Shown: positions 22,537-33,404 of the stretch, one piece after another
How positions within the stretch are numbered: the first letter of the stretch is position 1
How the letters are laid out: the number at the start of each line of letters is the position of its first letter
Source: Apiotrichum sp. Y4204
Taxonomy: Eukaryota > Basidiomycota > Tremellomycetes > Trichosporonales > Trichosporonaceae
Direction of reading: 5' to 3'
Assembly (NCBI GenBank): GCA_025531455.1
Contig: JAMYHL010000141.1
Coordinates: 1-43,387 of the forward strand
Length of the DNA stretch: 43,387 bases
Made by a program: the position numbers and the translations under genes
Notes under the pieces: generated by a model
What the model was told of the DNA's origin: nothing
The model's database searches: none
The model's input: only the letters and a program-made list of their open reading frames with translations

Positions 22537-23028
22537 TGTCAGAAATCGATGCCGGTGTCGCTGTTGGTAGTGATGATAGGGATGAAGGTGAGGCGAGCTA
22601 ACGGCAATGCTATCGCTCGTGGTGGTGAGGATGCAATCCGGAGAACATGAGGATGCAAAAACAAGACGACGGAAAGACGAGAAAATGAGACGGGATGTGA
22701 TGAGATGTGATCAGCATGCCGATCTGTCGATCTATTGCCGACGTGTCAACAAGAAGCTAAAACCCCTGATACAGGGATCCACGTGGGACCACCGCCTGAT
22801 CCACAGGGGTAACAGGGGTACAGAACGAAACATGAAACATTGGTTACTCCGACATTGGGAGTCGGCACGCGCAACTCGTGCGCTCTGCAATCTGCTCTAA
22901 TCTACATGTCTTCATCTATGCAAATCTCTACCAATGCACTGTACAGATCTGCAAATCTACTGAACATTCTATGGGATATCTTAGCGCATGCGCGCAATCA
23001 CCGTCTGTCTCCGGATCCTTTCTGTGCA
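22537..23028. other. Intergenic, between F-box gene and RNase gene end
   Basis: Holds the upstream region of the minus-strand F-box gene and the 3' flank of the RNase gene. It is A/G-rich around 22650-22700. I see no gene. Confidence 0.6.
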
Positions 23029-24174
23029 TCAGTACTTCGTCTTTTTGGCCGTCTTTCTCGTGGCTGTCTTTCTCGTCTTTTTCGTGGCCGTCTTTCTCGT
23101 GGGCTTCCTGGCCGGCTTCTTAGCAACCTTCTTGTTCGGCTTCTTAGTAAGCTTTCTGTTTGGCATCTTGGCGGGCTTCTTGTTTGATTTCGTAGTTGGC
23201 TTTTTCACCTTGCTCTTGGTCTTCTTGGTAACGGGTTTCTTGATCGGCCTCTTCGTCGTCTTTTTGGTCGATTTCGTAGTGGGCTTTGTAGTGATGCCCT
23301 TGGTCGGCTTTTTCTGAGCTGTCTTGGCTGTCTTTCCGGACGGCTTTCTCGCCGGCCTCTTAGTCTTCGTTTTCTTCGTCGTTGCAGTCGATGTCTTGAT
23401 CGGCTTCTTCGTCTTCTTCTTCGTCTTCTTTTTGGTCGGCTTGGTGGTCGTCTTCTTGAGTGGCTTCTTCTTCGTTGTCTTTGTCGATCCCTTGGTCCGG
23501 TTCTTTGTCGATGGCTGTCGTGATGGGACAGCACACGTGGTTCCCCTGCAGGCAATGTTCGGACTCTTTGAGCTCGACGCCTCCTTCTCGACTTTGGACA
23601 TGACCTCCTCACACTTCGCGAACCCTTTGCCTTTGTGCGTAAGCACCGTTATCAGACCCTTTGCGCCATAAACAACACGGTCCGGACCTGGGGACTGAGT
23701 GCCGTCGTATCCGTCCTGACGGATAGGGAATTCTGATGAAATGATGTTTGCCATGCCAGTGAAGCCGGAAAGCCCGTCGTGATTTTTAAAAGTCTTGGGG
23801 TATCCCGGATTTATGACATTGCCCTCCGCATCCTTCACCACACCGATCGGTTTGCTGGTATGCTCTTTCGCCTGGACGACGGCGTCTTTGGCTTCAGCCA
23901 CGGTGTATTCCCTGTTTCCACAGCGATATTTGACAAGGGTTGGCTTGGGGGAGCTGGGCCGGTCGTAAGGCTTGGGTCTGTCGAAAACGTTACTTGGCTT
24001 GGGGGCGGGCTTGGGCCTTGTATCAGGAATTGAGAATCTAATCGGGCCGGGAACGGGTGTGGCCAAGACGAAGGCGGCAAGAAGAAGGGCTGTTAATAAA
24101 TGAAACTGAATAATGTTAGTTGGGTATGCTTCATATGTCGGAGGGTCTGTAATGCTCACGCGGACGGGTAGCAT
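23029..24174 (-). CDS. Secreted T1-type ribonuclease with lysine-rich tail
   Basis: Two exons: ATG at 24174, intron 24159-24106 (GTGAGC donor, AACTAAC branch-like site, TTCAG acceptor), then one exon to 23029, giving 363 residues. Splicing creates a clean signal peptide (MLPVRFHLLTALLLAAF, cleavage near residue 20-23). A Pro-rich linker covers about 23-62. Residues about 63-175 match the guanyl-specific RNase N1/T1/U2 family: YRCG near 65, YP-x-x-F-x-N-x-DG at 107-115, SSEFPI with Glu130, PGPDRVV with Arg148, and THKGKGFAKC with His162. Glu, Arg and His are the expected catalytic residues. The position matching His40 of RNase T1 is Lys109. Residues about 205-363 are a Lys/Thr/Pro/Arg repeat tail (KKPTK-like units), resembling histone H1 tails and unusual for this family. 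The tail could bind nucleic acid, anionic cell surfaces or cell wall. Activity is inferred. Confidence 0.78.
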   Translation of the reverse strand: MLPVRVSITDPPTYEAYPTNIIQFHLLTALLLAAFVLATPVPGPIRFSIPDTRPKPAPKPSNVFDRPKPYDRPSSPKPTLVKYRCGNREYTVAEAKDAVVQAKEHTSKPIGVVKDAEGNVINPGYPKTFKNHDGLSGFTGMANIISSEFPIRQDGYDGTQSPGPDRVVYGAKGLITVLTHKGKGFAKCEEVMSKVEKEASSSKSPNIACRGTTCAVPSRQPSTKNRTKGSTKTTKKKPLKKTTTKPTKKKTKKKTKKPIKTSTATTKKTKTKRPARKPSGKTAKTAQKKPTKGITTKPTTKSTKKTTKRPIKKPVTKKTKSKVKKPTTKSNKKPAKMPNRKLTKKPNKKVAKKPARKPTRKTATKKTRKTATRKTAKKTKY

Positions 24175-24340
24175 GTTGGAACGAGGGAGCTGACCGAACC
24201 CTCGGGGGGGGGGGGGTTGAAGATTCCGGGGAACGAAGATCGAACAGTACTTGTCTGTGTGAAGAGCAACAGTATTTGTCTGTGTGAAGAGCTAGTGTGG
24301 GATTGAGGAGTTGTCCTAACTTTGCGATTGTGCGTCTCTC
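24175..24340. promoter_or_regulatory. Upstream region of RNase gene with poly(G)
   Basis: Short upstream region of the minus-strand RNase gene. It has a 13-G run at 24204-24216 (poly-C on the gene strand) and an imperfect duplication of a CAGTA(C/T)TTGTCTGTGTGAAGAG segment at 24247-24293. No clear TATA box. Confidence 0.5.
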
Positions 24341-24899
24341 TTATAAGCGGTTTCTGGACGACCTGTAGAGTTCCCGGGACAACTCAGCTATGTACTGTTC
24401 TCGCCGATCGAACCCAGTGAATGCATCGGCTGCACGCTGGCAGTCGAGTGGCATCTCAACAGCAACACCCTTCACTCTCACATTTTCACTGCTGTTCAGT
24501 GCAATGCACATTGTGGGCAGTAAGATTGCATGCAGACGATAAGAGATCGTTATGGGTCGCATAGCCTGATGAGAAAGCACAAGTGTTACAGACTCGGCAA
24601 CGGTGCCAGAGGTGAGCAATAGGAGGGGTTCTATTGTTCGATTTCTCGGCCAGCTTGATCTGCATCTATGCATGTATGTGACCTTTTGACACAGGAACGA
24701 CACGTTTACGGCGCACATTGCGCACATTCTGGCATTGTGGTTTGTAGAAATGGAACGCCAGGTCACATATCACGGCGTCTTTCCCCCCGCCTGGGTCATG
24801 AAACATCATCTCCACAACCCAGCCCGCAGATCTACAGACTATGCAATGCAATGTGCGTTGCATTCTCGCCTTCATCGTCACTTCGTATTCCTCACCCAT
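24341..24899 (-). CDS. Hypothetical small protein, uncertain model
   Basis: The minus strand has two protein-like stretches. One begins with an ATG at 24899 (MGEEYEVTMKARMQRTLHC) and is Cys-containing; its frame closes at 24666. The other, ending at 24341 (...DAFTGFDRREQYIAELSREL...), follows a good CATCAG acceptor at about 24568. An intron could connect them, but I could not fix its donor. No domain recognised, no signal peptide. The 3' part looks more genuine than the 5' part. Confidence 0.3.
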
Positions 24900-25523
24900 C
24901 TCCCTGTTCCGCGAGCTTGGTGCACGCCGACGTTATCTCCCATGCAGAGCATGCGATTGTGTATCGAAAAGCTGAATACAGTCCTGTTCAGTCAGGGACA
25001 AGGAAACACCGCCATGTCACCGCCTCCATCCCATCTGCCCTGCTTCAGCCCAATGTTGAAACGCACACTCCAAACCAAGTGATGCACCACATGTGCGTTG
25101 CACCACCAGTATCGTCAACGGTTCAAAGAACAGGCTGCAGTCTATGGCTATTGCATGTGATTTGACTGACCGCGAATCTGCCTTCCCACAGCTGCGGGCT
25201 ACTAGCCTGTTTACTTGAAGCCGTGGAAGGGGATGTGTTTGGAAAACAGACACATGGGACAGAGATGCACTCCTGCACCTTTCTCATGCATGGGGAACCT
25301 CCGCTGCGGTATCGCTCTACCTATCGAAGCTCTGGTGTGTTGCCGAAGTCCGATTCGTCCTGCCCGCCGTCAGTGAACTTTTCTCATGGCGAACGGCGCA
25401 GCATTGGAACGCAGGGCGCGAGTGTCAGCGTCAGATTGATCCACCTGCGCCATGCAACTGGGCTCAAACACCACAAGTAGTCCCCTTCTCATCATACATC
25501 GGAAGCAATACATGGCAGCGCGC
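24900..25523. other. Intergenic, nothing recognised
   Basis: Open frames here are short, overlap on both strands and show no recognisable motif. The 25370-25861 minus frame is a shadow of the membrane-protein gene. Confidence 0.55.
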
Positions 25524-28064
25524 TTAGTCTTCTTCTGGGTCACCTTGGGGAACTCGGGGAAGCGTGGCAGCTGTGTACGCGAACGCGGCAGACATTGCCA
25601 TGTCGAGCAGAACGTTCGGGCCAAGGGCGTCGGGGGCCTTCTGGCCAATGAATGGTGCCGCGTACAAAGCGGCGGAAAGGGGGGCGACCATATACAGGAA
25701 GGCACAAAGAGCGTAGGTGCCAGCGAAGGTAGAAGTGCGCAGATTGACAACTGTTTGCAGAAGCAGATAAGCCCGCTGGGCGCCGCTCTGCATTGCCTCA
25801 AGAATCTCAATGCTGCCTCTTGAATGTGCTGCTGGATGCGCAGCGGGAATGAGAACAACATCGTAATGGATGACAGCCCAGTCGAATGTTGTGAATGCCA
25901 ACCATACCTGCTGTCAGTAGCGCAAGGTCATGTAACGCACGAGAAGGCCGCTTGACCAACCAACGTCGCGGCGGGCTGTCGCTCGCTCTCGGTGGGTCCA
26001 CCGGCGCCTCGCAGGGCTCCACTTCCCGGCCTCGTTGTACAGTCTGACCGGTGACACTGCCAACAGAAGAAACGCGAGCCACGGAATAAATGGGATGGTT
26101 GTCGGTTCCAGGTAGAGGAATGTCCGCCCTTCGGGGTAAAAGAGATCCGAACAAACGACAAGATTGACAACCAGGTGGGCGGCCAGGAGCCACGCGGCGG
26201 GGAGCGAGATGCCTGCAGTAGTTGTGCGGGTATACCAGTAGAGAGTCATGAAGACCAGCGTCCCAATGGAGGCGCACACCCTGGGGTCAACATTCTGTCA
26301 ATGACCCTTCGTAACGTACAGTAAGCCAGAGATGCCAATGAGGAGCCAAGCGTGTAGTCCCTCGGCGGGGCTCCCCAGAACATGTTCTGAAGTCAGCACA
26401 GACGCTATGACTACTCACGCAAGAGATCCGTCATATCCTGCCCTTGAGCAATCTCCCTGGCGGTTCGATAGGGTGGATGGAAGTTGTATGGCCTCAGATC
26501 ATAGATAAGCTCGTGAAAGGGCGACAAGGTTGAGAAGCGCAGCTTCAGCGTCACATTCATGCTTGGTACGTCTGGAGGCGGCTTGTTATCTTGCTGGTCG
26601 GCTGCGACCGGAAGTTTGACAAGATCCTGGGGTGTCAGAGTGTGGTAATGTGGATCATGGTGGCCGGTCAAAATGCACCTGTGGACCAGCAACGTTCAAG
26701 ACGTTGCGTAGAAAGGGTGGGTACGCGGATCGCCCTTTTCCGTGGACGCCATCTCCGTTGAGCAGGTATCGCGCATCCCAGTGACCTCGCTCGAGATACT
26801 TTCTATAGCTCGTCGGACAGAGGAAGAACGACTGCGACTTTATGCTTCTTGTCGAGCGGCACTGTCGGTGAGCAACATCTTGGTTGTAGCTCACGTTTGA
26901 CATTCTGTGCTTGGAAAACATGCCACTAAACTCGCGAGACTTGATCGGCCGCGTCTCATTGACCATTACAACGTGGACCCTGTTATCAGTACGACATCAT
27001 GAGTTCAGCTTACTTGGTCATGATATACGGGTGCAGCGCGGGGCCAGACGAAGCCTTGCGGAGGTTGACACCGACATCCTCCTCACCCCCAGCGCCGTTG
27101 TGCTCGGGTTTGGGGGCTTCATACCCCTGCAGCGTGCGTCCATCCGGAGCCTCGTAGTGGAACTTGATAAGTGGAACCTCAACTGACAACGTTTCTAGGG
27201 CCTGTCTACGTGCTGAGCCGTCTTCGCCAAAGTCACCCGTTGCCTTCAGCCTCGCACATCAGCCTGTGATCACGACGGGGGCGTGTCCACCCATCTGTAC
27301 CCACTTGTCACTCAGAACCTGGCGCAGCTCCAAGCCAGGCGGAAGGGCACGCATTGTCATGTTGACGCGGTCCACCATGGACGGGGAGCGCGGGACAAGG
27401 GTAAGGGTCGCCCGTGCATCAAACATGAGGTTAATGAGCTGTTCTCTGGAACTACATGGCAAGTCAACAATGATCACAGCGGAGAAACTCACAATCGGCG
27501 GAGTGGGAGCTCGAAATTGACGATCGCATCTCTGTGCTTGTTCTGCAGGGTGACGCCGCGCATCACAATGTCCGAGAACACCACCTCCTCCTCGGGCAGG
27601 CGCACGAGTTCAATGAGGGGAATGTCCATCTTTCGCCCTACGGCTGCGAGCAACGTGCGGCGCCCAGGATCAATGTCCTTTCCGTCCCAGTCTTCAGAGT
27701 ACTCGTCGGGCCGCGAAGTTTCGCTGTCTGGCTTCCGCACCCACACCGTCATCGCAACGTCGAACACGGTGTCGTTCCCAATGATGGGCACAGCGCCCTC
27801 GGGGTCGCCGTCAACCGCGATCATGTCATCGAATGGGGAGCGGAGGACCTTCATCCCACCATGGACACTCTTCGCGACAGTCCATGTACCATAACCCAGA
27901 CCTACCGCAACCACCCCCAAGAGACAGTAGCAGCATGCGCGGACAGTCGACCGAGGACGCCGTCTCTGCCGGGGAGCATACAGGACGGGCTGGGATTTGG
28001 GCTCAATACTATCTAGTAGCGGAGAGCGAGCGATGGCGTCGTCTGGGGGATCTGCGCGGCTCAT
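25524..28064 (-). CDS. Multi-pass membrane protein, unknown family
   Basis: Eight exons are proposed: 28064-27493, 27451-27305, 27250-27014, 26979-26679, 26626-26419, 26386-26320, 26280-25941 and 25910-25524. Every junction keeps frame and gives 752 residues. Introns are very short (30-54 nt). One further 36-nt in-frame intron within exon 4 is possible. The N-terminus is basic and cytosol-like, with a membrane segment at about residues 46-64 (CCYCLLGVVAVGLGYGTW). A large, beta-rich, probably extracytoplasmic region of about 400 residues follows, then about five to six C-terminal membrane segments (for example near LHAWLLIGISGLLVCASIGT, SLPAAWLLAAHLVVNLVV, IPFIPWLAFLLLAVS and YALCAFLYMVAPLSAALYAA) and an acidic end. 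The design suggests an endomembrane or plasma-membrane protein. No RING, transporter or enzyme motif was seen. Confidence 0.72.
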
Positions 28065-28445
28065 GTTGACTGGGAGAAAGCGAAAGTGTTAAACGCGAGT
28101 CACACCTTGTCACCATGTTCACAGTGTTGTTCACGGTGGACCTTGTTCGGTGGCGCAGGTACTTTGCGGGAACCGGGTACCTCGCGTGCTGGCGTGAACC
28201 GCGTTTCGTCCTGTGCACCGACACGAAATGTCGTCATTCTTTGTTGCAGGTTTCACAATTTCACATGGTTTAGCCGTCCACGTCGAAGACACGGACGCAA
28301 TGGACAACCATGTTTCTGTGTCACAGAGTGCAGGTCGCAAGGAAACATGAACATTAGGATGATGCATAGATATACCGTTACGAGATCCCAAAAGATATAA
28401 ACCCCCCAAGTCACTCCCTGATCAAGGGCCGGCCTTCCCAGCCAG

Positions 28446-30359
28446 CTAAACATCCTTCACCGCGGCCTGCGCCGCGCAACTTGACTCCCCGGCAACTCTC
28501 GGCGCTGTCGAGGAATTCTGCGCCGCCTCCTGCCCATTGGCCGAACACGCGCTGTGTGCAGTTGTGGTAGTCCCCTCGCTTCCGATCGACGGACCCGCCC
28601 CACACTCTTCATCCCGCGCACGCAGATACGCCTCGAGCTCCTTTGGCGACATGCCCGACTTGGGTCCACTCCTACCCAGCAGTCGGAAAAGCAGCGGATG
28701 TCGGCCAACCCAGATAAACTCGGGAATCAACACGGCCGCAAAAACGCCAAAGGCAATCCAACAGGTGACGCTCCATCCGTTCCGAACGTGGTCGTAGATC
28801 TGACCACCGACAGTGGCGCCGATCGCCGTCGAGACGGCGAACGAGAGGTTGACGGATGCAAACATGTGTAGCTCGCTGATGCCCTCGCGGAACTTTGCTA
28901 CCGTCGCCATCTCAAGGGAAGCAATGGAGGAGACGGTGGTCGCAGCAGTGTTCATCACCGCGAAGAAGAAGATGAACAGCGGAAGACTCTTATCCAGGCT
29001 CATGAGCGGGAGGAACGGGAGCGAGATGACGAGTGCCGGAAAGAGCACGAGCTCTGTACCATACAGGTCCGCGAGCCAGCCAGCAATGGGACCGGCAAAG
29101 AACGCAGGCGACGCAGCGATCAGGTACATGTACCCGACAAAGTCTGCGTCCTTGTTCCATACTTCCTGAACTCGTAGGGCGATTGTCGCGTCGAAGCATC
29201 CGATCACGTAGCCGTAGATGAACACGAGGAAAAAGCCAACAAGACCCCGCGGAAGGGAGGCAAGCGTTGTGAGGACCTTCCAGATGGGCAGCTCGACAGG
29301 TGGTTGCGGATGCGGAAGACCGAGGATTGAGAACTCGTCGTTGGCAGTCGTTGGTGGTCTGTCCTTGTCGTCTTGCGTCTCTTGGGTGTGCTTCTCATCC
29401 ATCGTTGGGACAAGATCGTCATCCGCTGTCACCACCGTTTTGTGGTCGGCCAATTGACAATCCAAGGATTTACTCGGCCTCGCAACGTCGTCTGAGTTTT
29501 GCGCAGACACATCCTGGCCCCCACGGAGTACGGCTGCGGCAAGCTCATCGGAATGCTTGCGCTCGAACCGTTCCCAGTCGCGGCGTTCCAAGATCAGAAA
29601 CCGGCCAAGGAGGTCCACTGCAAGCACGATAATACACAGAACGAAGGGCGCGTGCCATCCGAGGTACTTGTATAGGGCTCCACCGATAGGAGGAGCGATA
29701 GTGATCCCGATCGACAGGCCAGCAGTGCAAAAGCCGAGGTGTTTGCCAAGATGGGCCGGGTCGATATTCTCGCACACGAGCGCCAGGCCGACAGTCCATA
29801 CTACGCAAGAGCACACGCCTTGGAGAAAGCGGGCAATGACCATACACCAATACGGCGGGGCGAGCATGAACAGTACCACCGAGGCCTCCATCGCAATCAC
29901 ACCGACGACGAGCGGACCGCGCCGGAAGGGATAGCGATGAAAGTAGATTGCGATTGGAAACGTGCCAGCACCAACTCCGACAGAATACGCGAAAAGCAGC
30001 CAACCGGTCAACGACGAGATGTTTGTGTATCCAAGATCTTGCAGGCGGTAGGGCAGGACAGGTACGACGATTGAGTAGGTGAGCAAGTCTGCGGCGATGC
30101 CGAGAGTCACTACGCCAGTCATGAAGGCTGAGTGCGATCGCCACTGGTATCGTCAGCACGCGCAATCATATGAGCCCACCTTCCAGCCCCAAGGCATGCG
30201 GAGCCCGTCATCGGCGAGCGCGCGCAGTCGGCGAAGACGCTCGAGCGCGACAAGCACGGGGTCGGTTTCGGTGAACTTGGTGATTACGGAGGCATCGGGG
30301 ACAGGGGCCAGGCCCTGCTCCGCCTGTCCAACATGTGGCGTCGCCGTTGCTTGCGTCAT
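28446..30359 (-). CDS. MFS transporter, DHA1-like
   Basis: Two exons: 30359-30180 and 30143-28446, joined over a 36-nt GT-AG intron, giving 625 residues. The N-terminal 65 residues are cytosolic. Twelve hydrophobic segments follow in two blocks of six, separated by a charged loop at about residues 245-352 rich in Asp/Lys/Thr. Half-two carries the expected loop motif GWLADLYG. Segments such as ARFLQGVCSCVVWTVGLALV and GFCTAGLSIGITIAPPIGGA match the drug:H+ antiporter (DHA1) and vesicular-amine-transporter-like branch of the major facilitator superfamily. It likely exports or compartmentalises small organic molecules using the proton gradient; the substrate cannot be told. The C-terminal 80 residues are Ser/Ala-rich and cytosolic. 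The start at 30359 is the first ATG of the spliced frame with a coding feel. Confidence 0.92.
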
Positions 30360-31394
30360 CAACTTTGTTCCCACTTTGGTGGAGTGCAGGACATGGAGAG
30401 GAGATCCTAAAGAGAATCGTGAAAAGAATGAAAGTATGGAAGATTGTAAGATACCAAGAGATGCAAGACAGCAACGCCCCCGGGGGTGTGCACGACGTCG
30501 CCAGCCCCGACTAAAAAAACGATGGCCCCGGATTTGGCCGACTCGAGAAATTAGCCGATTAGCCTGAACCGGATTAAGACAAGACAAGACTCGACAACTC
30601 TTTCACGATGTGACTGTAGAACACTTCCTCTCCCGGTTCTAATCAGCTGCTCCGTTACTCTCATGCCTGAAGTGGTACGTTCCGTCCATGGACACCGCCG
30701 CCCAACAACACCTGACTGCGAGACTGCGCGCGCACGAAGCTGGAAGGGCCCGTTGTCCATATGAGGTTCATCCACCTGGACTTCTCGGTGATTCTTCCCG
30801 GGTGCCTAGATTGCCGCTGTCGGGTGCTGCCCCCTATAGCTGACAACAGTTAGTGCTTGTGGAAACATGCCGCACTGATAGATATGCTTTCCACCATGCC
30901 CTTCGTTCTGTCTAACCGTCTCCACCCCGCCGCTGGTGAGTCGGTGCGGGATTCGTACACCATGAATGTTGATCTCCACTCGTCTCTGACCATTACACGA
31001 CTGATGGCACAGCGGGCACAAGTTGGCGCGGTACCTTGGCAGCTTTGTACCATTCCCGTCAGAGTCAAGCTCAAGCTTAGCATCATCGGTCCTCACAGTG
31101 GAAGGATCGAGGACTCCATGAGAACAAGGCCGTAAACTTGTCCTATGGGCAGAGTGCGCAATCTCAATGCTTCCTTTATCACAAGTGCTGTCGCAAGTAC
31201 ACTCCGCACTAAGCGCTTTCTACTCACAGCAGTGAAACCGGCTGACAATGAACGAACATCTGAAATACATCTTTCAACTTGTGAAACTGAGAAACGAATC
31301 GGACGAGGCAGTGGGTAGTACAGCTAGTAAAGGACAAGCACTCGTTCCCCACCGAGATGGCCCAGTGGGAGTCACTGAACAGTATGTGAATGCT
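30360..31394. other. Intergenic with one Cys-rich minus ORF
   Basis: Mostly no gene. A minus-strand frame at 31096-30806 encodes 96 residues with a compact Cys/His region (NLCPLCHQSC, then PHR, GHGGKHIYQCG) that could bind zinc. It lacks a family match, and competing frames are open on both strands, so it is noted rather than called. Confidence 0.4.
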
Positions 31395-32319
31395 TCAGCA
31401 CTTGACCGGAAGAGCGGGGCCGGAGCCAGCCTTCCTTGAGAGCGCAAGCTCCTTGTTGCGGCGGTTGACGAGACCTTGAATAACCTCGCCGTGGTTGCCG
31501 TGCACCCACTTGGGAAGCTCCTGCGACAGTACGGTATTGACGTTTTCGCCCGCGTTCAGACGCTTGACGACCTGAGACTGCTTGTTGCAGCCCACGTTGA
31601 ATGCCCAGCTGACCAAAGCCCCGTATTGGTTTTGGTTGAGGACGGCCTTGGGGCCGAGAGCTCCTTTGATACAATTCTGGAACGTCTTGGAAGCGTCAGT
31701 AAGGATGAACGTGGTCGATGCTTACCTTGATCTCTGACATGAAAAGCGCCAGACCATTCGCCTTGCTGAGCGGAATAGGATACTTGACATCCGAGCACCG
31801 CTTGTCCTTGCACAAGTGGCCGTAGCCTACGGTTGGGTGACCGGTCGCATCGGTGTCTGAGTGGGGCTTCAGCGGTAACCCATGCACTTGCGATCAACGT
31901 CACTTACAGATGTTAGAGTACCAACCCTCCCATGAGAGAATAGCATCGACTGTGTCCTTGTTGATTGTCGGAGCGGCGCAGTTACCACCGCCCCCACCGC
32001 CACCACCTCCGCCGCCGCCGCCCCCGCTGCACTTAGTGGTGACATAGCCGTTGACGCCTGTCTTGACGTAGTGGTCGGCGACATAGCAACCATCCTGAGT
32101 CTTGTCCCAGATGCTGTTGCCAGAGACGGTCATCCCGGGGGTCTGGCATGAAAGGGACACCCTGTGGCCTTTGGGATAAACTTTCTTGCTGGGGTAGTTT
32201 GTACCGGGTCCGGACCGACAGTTGACACTGTTCCCGCTGATAGGGTACATCCTGGGAGGCACAGCCGCGAACACCGGTCCCACGGCGGTGGCAAGGACAC
32301 TCAAGATGATGAGCTTCAT
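31395..32319 (-). CDS. Secreted SH3b-GH24 lysozyme (peptidoglycan hydrolase)
   Basis: Three exons, 32319-31908, 31856-31726 and 31676-31395, with 51- and 49-nt GTAAG introns, give 274 residues. Residues 1-18 are a signal peptide. Residues about 24-97 are a bacterial-type SH3 domain (VNCRSGPGTNY, WDKTQDGCYVADHYVKTG), which in bacteria and phages targets cell wall. Residues 99-112 are 14 glycines. Residues about 115-274 are a T4-type GH24 lysozyme domain: SWEGWY with Glu131, YTDATG with Asp140, and HPTVGYGH with Thr146, matching the catalytic Glu/Asp/Thr triad of T4 lysozyme. The C-terminal part (NQNQYGALVSWAFNVGC, WVHGN) is also typical. Even Cys content suggests disulfides suited to secretion. 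It should cleave MurNAc-GlcNAc bonds of bacterial peptidoglycan, which fungi lack, so a role against bacteria and a horizontal origin are inferred. It is divergent from the CHAP gene. Confidence 0.92.
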
Positions 32320-33404
32320 GGCGTTTGTGGAATGCAGTGATAGAGTGAGACAACGGGTTACAGTAGGGGTTGAACAGATCGGGGTGACAAGATACGGATG
32401 TGGAGAAGTTGTCTGCTCTTGTCACGGACATTGCAGCCACTCTTATATCATTTATCGAGCCCCCCATCACTCCCACTCCTCCCCCCTCCGGCTCCCCTAC
32501 TCGCTCCGTTTCCATCTCCGAATCTCCTCCCCAGGCCACTTTCATCTCCCGAGTACGATTATGCGCGGCCTCGTCAGACCGTTCCGGCTGCGGCAAAGTG
32601 GACGGGTTGTCTTGTTTAAAGTTGGTTTCCGCTGGAGTTGAGTCAGATTGGCATAACCTCAAACGCGACTTTGTTCCGTGGGGGATAGCGCAGACGCGCT
32701 CGGTAGCTCGGTACTTTGTTTCAAGGTCACATGCGGCACAAGCCTGTGTGGATACGGCTGTTTCGTGCCACCGTGTCGTTAACGTTAGATATGCATCATG
32801 TGTTCTGCCGTCATGCATGGATTGTGGGTATCCACTATCCATCTTTTAACATGTACCAACGGAAAGAACCGGGTGAAGCGAGCAGACTCCACAGACGGGC
32901 CGACTAGGCGGTGCAAAGGATGGTGTCGCGCGTCGCCACATACCGTTCCACCGGAACCCACCCGGAACCCACCCAACGTGTTTTTCCTTCCCGCCGCGTT
33001 CCGTACCCAAAAAAAGAACTTGGAGTTGCGTTGGAACGCGTCCAAGTCCACATTAGCGCGCGTCAACCACGCCCATCGTCAATTGTTGTATCCCTCCGAC
33101 GGATTCAGCGTTTCCACCTTCGGCCCGCTGACCATAGTCATCACTACATGGGATAACTGAGACCGCACCGCTGCCGCACTACAATGTTCTAAGACTTGCT
33201 GTGCAAAAGGGTATCTTGCAGAATCTCCTCTCAATCGCAAAGGCGAGACTAAGGGCGCCAGTGAGCCATTCAGCATGGGTGTCATGTAGACAACCTTGGA
33301 TGGTATAAAATGACGGAGCTCTGCGCCGTTACTTGCCCTTCGAACAAGCTCCCCCCCCATTCATCATCTCATCTCATTTAGCTCCGGCTTGCCTCACAAC
33401 CATC
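32320..33404. promoter_or_regulatory. Shared divergent promoter region
   Basis: About 1.1 kb separates the two start codons of the head-to-head hydrolase genes. On the minus strand a TATAAGA element (plus 32441-32447) lies about 125 nt upstream of the lysozyme ATG. On the plus strand TATAAAA at 33304-33310 lies about 95 nt before the CHAP ATG, followed by a CT-rich leader. I see no gene between. Co-regulation is possible but not shown. Confidence 0.6.
33304..33310 (+). promoter_or_regulatory. TATA box of CHAP gene
   Basis: TATAAAA about 95 nt upstream of the ATG at 33405, followed by a pyrimidine-rich leader. Confidence 0.65.

Noticed and set aside
22988..23671. Plus-strand hydrophobic ORFs looking like multi-pass membrane proteins
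   Set aside because: They are the antisense reading of the Lys-rich RNase tail (Lys codons AAG/AAA read as Phe/Leu on the other strand).
31853..32047. Plus-strand poly-Pro ORF
   Set aside because: Antisense of the poly-Gly linker of the lysozyme gene.
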